In this document: one piece after another, positions 24,227-35,800 of the stretch | Layout: each line of letters begins with the position of its first letter | Numbering within the stretch: position 1 is the stretch's first letter | Source: Amyelois transitella | Lineage: Eukaryota > Arthropoda > Insecta > Lepidoptera > Pyralidae | Assembly: GCF_032362555.1 (NCBI RefSeq) | Contig: NC_083522.1 | Span: 6,860,001 to 6,924,000, forward strand | DNA: 64,000 bases | Direction of reading: 5' to 3' | The notes under the pieces: model-generated | What the model saw: the letters and a program-made list of their open reading frames with translations, nothing else | Told to the model about the DNA's origin: nothing | Databases searched by the model: none | Position numbers and translations under genes: made by a program

Positions 24227-24999
24227 GTTAATTTTCCCACTATGGAGAGAATATAACACGACAGAGTGCAAAATAAAAGTGAGCGCGATTGCCCTATTTC
24301 GGTCCCTGTTTACGGTGCATCATTGCCAGTTTAATTGAATTTCCTGTTTTTAAATTTAGAATCTCGAGAAAAGAAGGGACTCAAGGGTATATGTTTTCTT
24401 TTTTATTTAAAATAGTTAAAAAGTTCTTGATTGGTAAGCTAAAATGGGTAATCCCCTCTTTAATTATTCATGCCCAAATAACAATATTTATTTTTAGAAG
24501 AATAAATGCATTGTTAGAGCTTTAGTTAGAAGGAACTTAATTAATACTATTTTAAAAATAAATGAATGCCTATTAGTTGAGCATATACATGATTCAAGGG
24601 AAGATTAACATTGCGACAGAAAATGCGGAAAACCAAACTACTTTGAATCATTCGAGCTTATTACGAAGTGGTGGAATTTTTCGTAAGAACCCAGTTATAA
24701 TAATATAGTTTATAGTGTTTCTATTATTTCAAAAACGAGCAGAGATATGTTTATTCCCAAGTCAGAGGAATCTAAACCGTTGATGACATTTATGCCCACG
24801 TCAATCTCCGGTGTTATGAAATTCATCATTTCCTCTATTCCACTGAGAGGAAACGATGCGACGTGATTATAGGATGTGGCTATGTGCCTAGTAAATACAC
24901 AACACTCCTCTGATTAGTTGCTAACTAACTTAACAATTTATGAGCATTCGGCATGCGATACAACACTCAAGAAGCATGGAATGACGCAGACGTACTCAC

Positions 25000-25039
25000 C
25001 GAACTGCCGCAAGAGATGCTGGAAATGACACACCTGCAT
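25000..25039 (-). CDS. Dab: Candidate alternative first coding exon of Dab
   Basis: An ATG at 25039-25037 opens MQVCHFQHLLRQF and ends one base into a codon at a strong donor (GTGAGT). The downstream Dab exon 2 needs exactly one leading G, and both this exon and the 24182-24226 exon supply it. Either can therefore be spliced to exon 2 to give an in-frame Dab with a different N-terminus. It may instead be a 5' UTR exon. The evidence is frame and splice site only. Confidence 0.35.
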
Positions 25040-25049
25040 TATGCCCGTA

Positions 25050-27954
25050 CAAACCAAATAGTAAGTTAGTCTCCCCTCTCATCCACCGCTGCACATTCGC
25101 CACGGGCCCACAACACACCCTCTGTCCAAAATACCAGGGGGTCACTAATTATGACATAGCACTAGCACGTGAAATGGTTGAGTGCCAGTTTTGATCTTAC
25201 AGTTAGTAGGGTGAACGCCAGCCGATCATGCAGTTACAGTTTACAACAGAAATCGCAAAAATAACATAACTAGATGCGATAATGTGGTCAAGTTACACTT
25301 AGCGCTATCTAACACCGCATAACCGTAATATAAAAATTAATAATAGTATACAAAAATATCGTAGGTGAAAAAGCTTAGCCGAGCTAAACACGGTTCGGAC
25401 TCACATTTGCAAGGGCTGGTTTTCTTACGGAGGGTTTGCATTGGAAATTCAGTCGGTAACTTGTGATTAAACATCGGTACTGTTAGTCTTTGCTTCTCGC
25501 TGAAACGGGAATACACTAGTGGAGTACACTGGACGCGATACGTGATGTACGAGGCACTGTTTCTGATTGTGGAATGCAACGTTCGAGTTTCACTATGAGA
25601 TTTATTGATTTTTGTGTCGGCTTGTACGATGTCCTTTCAAGTTTGTGTTGCAATTCGGCAGACGACGGGTTGAGATTATGCTGGCGCGTTGAGAAGGGGT
25701 CTTTAGCGAATTTTTGTGTTAACATGAGTGTTTTTATTCGGGATGGCACGGACTCTGTGCGATGGCGGCCGGCACATGGGCAGAGGGCGCACTCACACAG
25801 CTCGCGCACTGCGCACTCTATCTGTGAAGGGTGCCGGAGCGCCGCACACTAGCACAAAGGCAACCCCTAATCAATATTCGCTGCCGATCTCCGTCGTACA
25901 CCCTCAATGAAACCAAGTTAACATAGGGTAACTTCAGACAGTGCGTTGTTTGACATCATCACAAGCATGCAATGCAACTAACAGCTGAATGGGTAATCAG
26001 GGCAATTACAAGTATTTTAAAAACTACGGGAAATAAAACTCATAATTTTAGGATAGTAATAGGTATTTTTAACGAACGCAACCATTAGAACTCAAGTTGA
26101 AACTCATACTTGACCGTTAACACGGCCTCAGACATGAACCTATTTCGAATTTGTTAGGTACCTACCTATTTCTTTGTTTCCGTACCCTAAAATCTTATTA
26201 AAATGCATTAACGGAATGTTTACTCATTATTTTAAAATTATATTACTTGTAGGTACATACAATACATACACACACACAAAAATATCACGTCTTTATTCCT
26301 TACGGGGCAGACAGGGACACCACAAGACTGAACAGCTACGTAATTGATATTAAGAGTGCCAGGCCTCTCGTATATTAAAAATGAAACCCAAGGGAAAGGT
26401 TTACAAACTTGGCTCAAGCATAATGATAAGCTTTTCCCTTGATTGATTTTTACAATCTGCGGAAAGGAAGCAGCTGGGATACATTACCGTTTTTTTTTTC
26501 GTCGCTACTAAGCAACTTTGTAAATAAATTATATACAAAACGTGTCATCTGAATCACGTACACACACATGCATTCGTACTGACTGATCTACATAAATGTG
26601 CATTGAATTTTCTTGACTTTGACTCGCACATTAACATTAATTCCTTTCATAGGTGCTCACTCTAATATACTGCATCGGTATAGGTACTTTACTAATTTCT
26701 AGACCAAATATTCTTGTAAAACAAATATATAGAGGTTGAAACTATCTATAATGTTTGATTCTAAAGAACACTATTACATTTTCTCACCATTCAATGGTCG
26801 AATTTCCTTTTTAAATTTGCATGTCAGAAACCCAGTTTAGTCCATTCCCACAAATGATGAATGCTGTACAACAAAGAAACTACTCTGTAGCCTAGAAAAG
26901 TCCGCTAAAAATTCCGAGTCTCTTTCATCCTATGTTTAAGATATGTGGTTCATTGTATCAGTTTTCTTCTTAAACAGCCTCTCATATCGGAGGCGGGAGA
27001 GCATCAAGACGATATTAACCTTTTGGCCGCTGCTCGAAACAGTGAGGTGGTACTACGGCCGAACCAGTCGTGCAGGTTTCTTAGCCATAAGTGGCGCGTT
27101 TTTCCCACGCTTCTTTTTCCAAGGATTTTACTGTGTATCATCAAATCAAATCCTGGTTTGTTTTTCTGTAATTCAACCCAATACGAATCTTTTCTGAAGA
27201 ATGATATGTAAATCGTCTATGGCGAGAGGTGTCTTAAAATTTTGATTAACTGTCTAAGTAAAACGTACCTACGGTTGTGGTCAATGTTACACGATTGTGT
27301 TACAGATGCATTTTATCTACCTATTGTAGTATAATTTTTTACCAAACACGAAAGCTTGTTTATAAGTCTTTTTATTATTTATTTAAGTGCATTTTAAATG
27401 AGCTATAAAAAAACTGTTTAACTATGTTACCTAATCTCAGAAAAGTGTCAAGTAGGTATGTTGGTTTGCGTTAGCTAACTGATGTTCTTACGGTTAGGAA
27501 AATAAAGCGAGGAAACCTTCACATTCAGGTAAAATGTATGTGTAACCATGAGAGTGATGAACCGGGATTAATGCTAGGCGGAAATAGACCTTATCTCCGA
27601 AAAGGGTGGACTAATGTTAACGAGACTTTTACTGATAGATAAATTAGTCCAAATCAATCAAAACAAACTATATTTTGATTTTTATTTCAAAATTTGGAAA
27701 ATATGTTCCATGCTAAATGAGACTAGTAGGGTTTATTATTATGTTGGTGTTGACATACAACTTAGAGCAACGCGGCCTTCCATCCCAGAATGGAATATCA
27801 CATACAACATGCCTGTGCAAAGTCATGTCAGTTAGACTGAATGACGTAAACAATTTATTTACATCCAACATAATAAATGATGTAAATACCTTTCATATAT
27901 AATTCAATGATAAACTAACAAGGGCAGAGTTGTTCATTCACATTCATCTTGTAC
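25050..27954. other. Dab upstream region and intergenic DNA
   Basis: This probably holds the Dab 5' non-coding exon(s) and promoter. A relatively GC-rich patch lies at 25730-25860. I found no protein gene. Open frames of up to 97 codons here have no recognisable motifs. A partial minus-strand family-A repeat is at 26270-26410. The rest is AT-rich single-copy-looking DNA. Confidence 0.45.
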
Positions 27955-28141
27955 AGATAAAGCAGTGGCGTAGCGTGCATTGGCGGGACCCCGTATAAAA
28001 AATTGTTTGGGGGCCCTTGTATTGTTTGGGGGTAATGATTTTTCACAAAAGAAAAAAAATATTGTGAAAAGAAATATTTATTTATCATAACATAATTTAA
28101 CCTTAATTTAAAAATTTAATTTTACAAATAAAAATCAAATT

Positions 28142-29230
28142 TTAAATATTCATTCGCCTTGCCTTTTTTTCGGCAAACTGATTTATTAAATCATTTATGG
28201 CTGATGATGATTTTAGTTTTTCTAAAGTTTCTACCTCTATGGACAATAGTGAGAGGTCTGACAGCCGTTCTTGTCCCATCGAAGTTCTTAAGTAATTTTT
28301 TATCATTTTTAATTTTGAAAAACTTCTTTCTGCAGTTGCGGTTGTAACTGGAAGGGTCAAGAATAAAAAGCATGCTGTGATTACCTCGGGAAAACTAGAT
28401 GCAAGCAATAATTCAATGAGTTCTTTAATGGAATAAATTTTTTGAATTTCAGATTTTAAGCATGTTTTTAGAGCCTTTAATTGGTCACAAATATTAACTG
28501 AGATGTCTTTACTGTATTTAACCGACAGTTTTTCGGAAGCGATTAATATCTCTTCGTTTGAAGAAGATAGGAGTTTCTCCGGTTGTAATATTTCGAACAT
28601 ACTACTCAGGTCGCAAAGGCTCTGAAATCTTTCTTTAGTTTGAGAAATTAATATATCTAAACAGCAATAGTATACATTGACTTTGAAATAGGATTCCGGG
28701 TCGGAAATTCTCTCATCTTGTGATAACTCATCAAAAAAACGCTTCGTTATCTTTCGCCTACTGTTTTTAAAAACAGTTGTTACCCCCCACTCTTTTGCTA
28801 AATCTTTGGACTCATTTAGCAAACTATTAAATGAAATCTGATTTCTTAATTAGCACAGTCTATTTAAAAGATTACTTAATAAAATACTAGATTTCTGTAA
28901 GTCATTATTTTCATGCTGTAGAGCTTTAGAAATAGGATTAATAATTTCAAATAGTGAAGAAAAAAATGTAACGAGCACTAAGAAATTATAACTCTCTAAA
29001 ATATTAATTATATTTTTACATTCTTCACGTTCATCTTTTTTATTTGAAATTAAATTTAGTTGGTACAAAGTTTTCATGATAAGTAAAAAATTTTTCTTTA
29101 CCGATAATAAAGCATCGTTCCTAGAAGACCATCTGGTTGGACATACCTTTTTAAGGGTAATCAAATATTTTTCAGATGGATCGTCACTTAGCATAGCCCA
29201 GCGTTTTATACTATTGCCAAAAAAAGTATA
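28142..29230 (-). pseudogene. hAT transposase remnant (ZMYM1/hAT dimerisation type)
   Basis: Two reading blocks on the minus strand, 28850-29194 and 28142-28822, lie in the same frame and are split by a single TAA at 28850-28852. The first has KKVCPTRWSSRNDALLSVKK, the ZMYM-type hAT block. The second ends with the dimerisation signature LPVTTATAERSFSKLKMIKN followed by LRTSMGQERLSDLSLLSIE. The BED finger and N-terminal catalytic part are missing or unreadable upstream of about 29250. Confidence 0.88.
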
Positions 29231-29622
29231 TATTTTTTCTAAATTATCGAAAAAAGTCGATATACTTCACGAACGTGTCTCGCAGTTCTCTTACTTTTCC
29301 AAATCGCTACTAATATTGTTAAACCAGAAGAACAATATTGTTTGTACTGAATTACAATGTAGGTAATGCACAATTACATAAAACGCGTAAATAAACACTG
29401 CACTGCACTCCGTGGTTTAACATCAAATGTAGAGTATGGACGTACACGTACATCGTGATATCGATTTTATTATTGAGGGATTCCCCGCTGAGTTGCAGAT
29501 GAAGTAAGTAAAACGGGGAAGTCCCGCAGCCCGCCATAACGATGTAGAGTGTTGCCAACTTTTGAACGCACGCTTAAGGCGGGATAAAAAGTAATTAAAT
29601 AATAAATAAATAAATATATACG

Positions 29623-29848
29623 GGACAAATTACACAGATTGAGTTAGCCTCGAAGTAAGTTCGAGACTTGTGTTACGAGATACTAACTCAACGATACTAT
29701 ATTTTATAATAAATACTTATATAGATAAACATCCAAGACCCAGGCCAATCAGAAAAAGTTCTTTTCTCATCATGCCCTGGCCGGGAATCGAACCCGGGAC
29801 CCCCAGTGTCACAGACAAGCGTATTACCGCTGCGCCACAGAGGCCGTC
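29623..29848 (-). mobile_element. tRNA-derived SINE nested in the hAT element
   Basis: The complement starts GGCCTCTGTGGCGCAGCGG (A box) with B box GGTTCGATTCC. It ends TGTGTAATTTGTCC, as in the copy at 14313-14535. It sits inside the hAT element between the transposase remnant and the right terminal repeat, so it inserted after the hAT. Confidence 0.92.
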
Positions 29849-30369
29849 AATTGCTTTATAGAATTTTGTCATTTGTAAAATAAAATAAATTAGGAAGTTT
29901 TTATTTCTTTTTCCTTACACACTTTGGGGCCCCCGTGGCTCGGGGGCCCCATATAATTGATACGGCAGATACGGCGGTAGCTACGCCCCTGAGATAAAGG
30001 CTGATAGTACACACATTATCTATGTGTAAGATATGTGATGTGTATACAGATGCATGTTATCCATTATTTGATAAACTTGTTCAATTGATTTAGCTTGCAT
30101 TTTCAGAATTAATCATATATTTTTTTTAATAATTACATTTGATTGTTTTTATTAGAATAGGTCTTAGTCATGCCAACATAAGGATATTAATTTTTTGATG
30201 TAGATACTCAGGTCTGATGTTAATACTTAAAATTCCTCTGTTATGAATTGAGTGGTTAACACACAATTATATCTATTGCCAATAGAAAACAAAAAATTTG
30301 GCAAGTTTATTGGGCTTGGGCTATTTCTACAAATTAAAAAAAAAACCAGCTTTACTTTTATCTGAGTAG

Positions 30370-30545
30370 AGCTCAGTTCAGCTGTATGGCTTGATGGTAG
30401 AATGGAGATTAAAATAGTGACAGGTTGCTAGCCCACCAACTACAAGAACCCCAAGCTAATAAGTCTCTCCCTTAGTCCCTTTATACAACATCCATGGGAA
30501 ATATATGGAGTGGTTCTCTTTAACATCCATGGGAAATATATATGT
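30370..30545 (-). repeat. Decayed family-A repeat with internal duplication
   Basis: Blocks matching family A (TGACAGGTTGCTAGCCCA, CATCCATGGGAAATATATGG) are recognisable. The block ACATCCATGGGAAATATAT occurs twice about 34 bp apart, a local tandem duplication not seen in the other copies. Confidence 0.65.
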
Positions 30546-30599
30546 AGTAGGCTACATGGTGTAATGTAGATAAATCAATATTTAAAAAGGGATTTTTGG

Positions 30600-31740
30600 C
30601 CAGACTTTCTTTAGGAATCAGCTTAATAACTTTATGACATAGCATTCAAGCATGCAGATACTTGTTAAATTTTAGTTCAATTAATAACAGGCAGACTTTG
30701 AGACATGTGAAACATAAAGTAAATCCATTTACTGAATCATTTGTAAAACTATAAAAACATTACATAGTATAATACCAACTTCAAGTTACCATACTCTTAT
30801 TTGTTAAGAAGAAAATGTGTTTCAAGACTTATTTTTAAAATATTTGAGCCCTTATGCTACAACAGATGAACTAAATGTTAATAGCATTCTCTTAAGGACA
30901 TTGCAAACAAATAAGAAATTAGTTGCCAATTTAAGTTTGAAATTTAGGTAGAATAAACATATTTATATGTACATACATATATTAAAATTGTCTGTCACTT
31001 ACTTATTCATTAGGTCTTTCATTTTGTTTCATAGTCAAGAAAGAAAGAAAGAAAAATCTTTGAAGGACTGTCTCCAAAATATAGTTGAGATAAAATGTAA
31101 AAGGTAAAAATTGGTTTCATCAAAATTTAATAAATATATCTCTCGGCAAAGTTTGCCTTGAGCCAAAATACTTTTAAACGATACATTGAATCAAACAACT
31201 TTTACTTATTGAAAAAACTTAATTATTACGTTAGTTATGACGAAAAGATAAAAAAAAATTACAATATTGAAGTTTATTTATTTACCTTTAGGAACTGCCA
31301 TTGGTTTATAAATTAACCGCTGTATATCAAGGTCCCGATAAACATGTTTTAAAGACTTGTTTTTTATTGTAAACAATCGTTTACATAAATACTTTAAACC
31401 GATATTTAACTTGAAATGTATACAGTACAGTCACTTTGTCCATTATAATGTTTAAATCGAACCTTTATGAAAGCGTAATTGGATCATAATATAAGGCGAA
31501 AATTCACGAAATTATAAGAATAAACTTAAATCGTCACACACTATTTCGACAAAATCCAACAGGAATCTCGTTTTTTTGTATTGTGTTGCTGCACTTGCTG
31601 CTGTCATGTCTTGGTCTTTTCTCTTTTCAGTTGCTTTTCAGTCACTGTTAGCTCAGCTGTCACGTCGCCTGTCTCATCTTTGGCTTTGACATTATGAAGT
31701 AAATAGTGACAATGACAAACTAGAATTTTCATAATTTAGG
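30600..31740. other. AT-rich intergenic DNA
   Basis: I see no gene or clear repeat here apart from short A/T-rich microsatellite-like tracts. It separates the hAT element from the family-A copy upstream of METTL4. Confidence 0.4.
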
Positions 31741-31753
31741 CATAACATTTTTT

Positions 31754-32021
31754 GGTGCCGTGTGGTTCCCGGCACTATTACAAAAAAGAATAGGACCACT
31801 CCATCTCTTTCCCATGGATGTCGTAAAAGGCGACTAAGGGATAGGCTTATAAACTTAGGATTCCTCTTTTAGGCGATGGGCTAGCAACCTGTCCCTATTT
31901 GAATCTCGGTTCTATCATTAAGCCAAATAGCTGAACGTGGCCATTCAGTCTTTTCAAGACTGTTGGCTCTGTCTACCCCGCAAGGGATATAGACGTGATC
32001 ATATGTATGTATGTATGTATA
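31754..32021 (+). repeat. Family-A dispersed repeat, best full-length copy
   Basis: It starts GGTGCCGTGTGGTTCCCGGC, whose GTGCCG and CGGCAC ends can pair. It then follows the full family block order and ends in four ATGT units. It lies about 0.8 kb upstream of the METTL4 start. Confidence 0.88.
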
Positions 32022-32821
32022 TTTTTTATCGTACAAAATAATTGCAGTACAAAATACAAATATGATACAATATCTAAATAAACCTCAGATTAAATGAAAT
32101 AAATACATAACCTAATGTTTACATGATAATTACAAACTCAGTGTGCGCAGAAAGCTGACAGATTTGCGAACATGCGCAGAGGATGACGCTTTTTTTATTA
32201 TTAATTTAAGCTTTTAAACTTGATTACTAGGTATATTATTCTCTCGCGTCAACGCTTTCATCATGTTCTTTATAGTGTGAATAATTGCGTTACTCGCGAC
32301 AAACCTGAATGAAATTATAATTCTGGGTCTTTAACGCCTCCTGTAAATATTTCGTATTCTACGAATACGAAATAAATAAGTAATTTCATGTCAAATTAGT
32401 TTATAATAGTATAGAACAAAATAGTGCCTAAGGCCATCACCAAATGACATTGCAATGCGCTTTTGCCTCACTTCATCTATCACTTTCACTAATAGGTTAA
32501 TGGTATAGCGAAGACAAAGATCCGAGGTCGCTTATTATTATGCCAAGACAAGACTTTGCAGCCTTAACTTAGTCACGTGTTGCGCTTCCATTCTAAATAT
32601 ATAAGAATATCCTATGTCAATGTCACGGAAGTTAAATATGTAAGTTTGTTTTGTTTTGAATTTTTCAAAGCACTAAAGTTTTTAAGGAAAAATTCGTATT
32701 GTATACACAATAAAAAAAGTATGGGAAGTTACAAGAGTATAATAACTTTGCTTTAGATTTCCTTTACGTAGTGGTTATATTCTCTTTGATTTCCCTTAAC
32801 ACAGGTGAAAAGGAATATTTT

Positions 32822-35800
32822 ATGGCTTTACTTTATAAAACAGATTCGTATAGTTTAATAGATCACAGAAAATATACATCACACATATACAAGAATGTAT
32901 TAGCAGATGGAAATGAATCACACTTCGCATTACTGGTAAAGCTTTTTGCGATCCTCGGATATAAAAACCAAGTCAAAAGTAGAAAAAGACGTTACGAAGC
33001 TATTCAAGTTCATGAAGAGGTTAGTTATTCAACTTTTAATTACTACTCATTTTTATGTAATTACTACATATTATAAAGTAAAGTTCCCATGTTTTCTCTG
33101 TCTATATGTATGCGCAAATCTCAGAAAGTTGTAGAGAGATTATATTCCTGTTTGAGATGTTGGAAAGAGGTTTATAATGCTCCCAATGTGAAGCCAGAAC
33201 AGGTCACTAATGTCAACACAAAAACTAAACAAATCTTAGAAAAGAAGATACTATTTCTTGCAATATTTTAAGTTCTATCTTGTAGTCCTATGAAAATATC
33301 ATATGTAATAACTAATATAAAGTCATAACTTTGATTTCTTTGATTTCCAAAATATTTGGTATTTTATTATCCTTTGTTAATTTTCTTCATTTCAGACATT
33401 GGTTATACAAGAAAAATTTGAAAAGCTCTTATTCTATATTAACTCTGAAATTAAAGACGAATTATGCCAGAAACACAATATTTTGGACACCCAGGCTGTT
33501 CGAGAATTGGCCCAAGAACTCCAGAAGTCAACTATTTTTCGCTTTATTGGTTTCAATGGAGGAAATGCATCTAATTTTCCACTCAAATGTAAAATTAAAG
33601 AAGATTATTTTTTAATACCAAGGAACTCAAGGTTTGTTTAAAGCTACGATAATGGGCATCCTTCTGGCATTTGTTTATTTTTACATTGCCTCTTTCCATT
33701 TATAATATTCACCAAAAAAACTAAATAAACTAAATTTGTCAAAAAAATATATATTCTGTTCTACGCCACAGACTTAACCCATTCTTGACCACCGTGCCAA
33801 TTTGGGAACACTTATTTTTTGAGGGTAGATAAAAAAAGTGTTGACACCAGTGTATGTTCTGTTGCGTAGTTGTGAAGGCAAAAGAGTGCGCTTATGGTAA
33901 AAAATTAAATAAAAGCATAAAACATCAAAAGTGATATTGTTTTCATAAATTAAAAATATCTATTTATAGAAGCATCGAGGTAAGTGCATATTATTTACTT
34001 ATACGACAGGTCGATGTACGATATCGTGATAGTGGTTTTAGTTATTATAAAATAAGATATTGGACAAACGTTTATATGTAAATTTAGTAACTTTTATCTT
34101 ATGTATGCAATTATACGGTCAAGTAAATATTGGTGTGCCAATTTTGGTACAGTGGCTACAAGTGTGCAATAATTGAATATTCATTTCAGGACTTCAAGAT
34201 GAGTCGAAAACAGACTTTTAGCGCCAGTAATAACTACAGAGGACTTGAGGATGCCATTCATGACATAATAGAGGATAGTGATGACGGTTTGGAGTATGAC
34301 CTAGCCATTATTCCTCCAGATCCAAGTATTGTTACTGATGAAGAAGAGGGTTTCGACGAAGATTTGATGCCGTCGAGCTTACCAAATGACGTTCCTGGTA
34401 ACATTGAAGTATTTGTTCACAATATTGGTAGTCTTTCAGACTCTGGTGACAGTAGTGATGATGAGCCTTTGGCTGCAAAAAAAGCACGTAAAGACACAGG
34501 TAGTACATCACATGCAGAGCAATCCAGAAACACTGTACCATCTCGTCGTCAAGCCTTGAATATTCCAATTTGGCGAAAGTGTGCTCCTAACTATTCTACT
34601 CAATACGAAGAAACTGAGGAACGGTTACTCTGTGAGAACCATGTGAAAGAGCAACTAAAAGATTTGACTCCTGTTCAAATTTTTGAAAAGCTTTTTGATG
34701 ATGAAGTATTTGAGATGATTGTACACTTTAGCAATCTTTATGCGAGCCAAAATAATAGACACAACTTTTGTGTCACAACTGAAGAGCTAAGGATATTTTT
34801 TGGAATACTCATTCTTTCAGGTTACCATAAGTTACCTCGAGAACACATGTATTGGTCTTTGGATGAAGATGTTGGCGTAGAAGTCGTGTCAAAAGCGATG
34901 TCAAGAAATAGATTTAGAGAAATCAAACGAAACTTGCATTTGGTAGACAATAATGATGCTTCGACTACTTCTGATAAAATGTTCAAGGTCCGAAAATTGT
35001 CCGAAGTACTCATGAAAAAATATAACCAGTGGGGTATTTTTCACGAGTTTATTTCAATCGACGAATCAATGATTCGGTACTATGGCCATCATCCAGCCAA
35101 GCAATTTATTCGAGGCAAACCTGTTCGGTTTGGTTACAAGAATTGGGTTGCTGCAAGTTCTTCAGGATATTGTTATAGCTTTGATATTTACTGTGGAAAG
35201 TCTACCACGCCGACCACTGAGCCACTTGGTACAAGAGTAGTAAAATTGCTACTCAATAAATTGACGACGAATGCTGCAAATCATAAAGTATTTTTTGATA
35301 ATTTTTTTACCAGCTGTGATCTACTCTATGACTTACGTCAGTCAGGATTTCGGGCCACTGGAACTGTGAGAGAAAATCGTACCAAAAAATGCCCATTATC
35401 GTCTGTAAAGGAAATGATGAAAAAATCACGAGCAGTATATGACTACAGGTTTGATAAAAATAATGAAATTCTTTTGGTCCGCTGGAAAGATAACAGTATT
35501 TGCACAATGGCTACCAATTACGACTCATATGAGCCTTTAGGACTTGTAAAGAGATGGTGTCCAGAAAAAAAGGAGAAGGCTGAGGTGACGATTCCACATC
35601 TCTTTCAAAATTACAATAAAGGCATGGGTGGAGTGGATGAATTAGACCAGTCGATATCACTCTATAGGATTGGGATTCATGGCAAGAAATGGTGGTGGGT
35701 TCTATTTACCTACATGATTGACATGACCATAGCAAACGCATGGCGTCTACATGTCCTTGCTAAAGAAGATCCCATGGACCAATTGTTGTTTAGGCGAAAC

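Larger units (their letters stand above)
27955..29999 (-). mobile_element. hAT-family DNA transposon with 8-bp target site duplication
   Basis: The ends are CAGTGGCGTAGC at 27963 and its inverted partner GCTACGCCCCTG ending at 29991, one mismatch in 12. The flanks AGATAAAG at 27955-27962 and 29992-29999 are identical 8-bp target duplications, diagnostic of hAT. Inside is a minus-strand transposase remnant with a hAT C-terminal dimerisation domain and, to its right, a nested tRNA-derived SINE. At 2029 bp the element lacks the N-terminal part of a transposase, so it is non-autonomous today. Confidence 0.95.

Noticed and set aside
26943-27211. Two overlapping 84-88 codon frames
   Set aside because: No recognisable motif or splice context, and they overlap each other in different frames.
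32719-32758. Upstream ATG for METTL4
   Set aside because: The frame stops after 11 codons; the ATG at 32822 leads into conserved N-terminal sequence.
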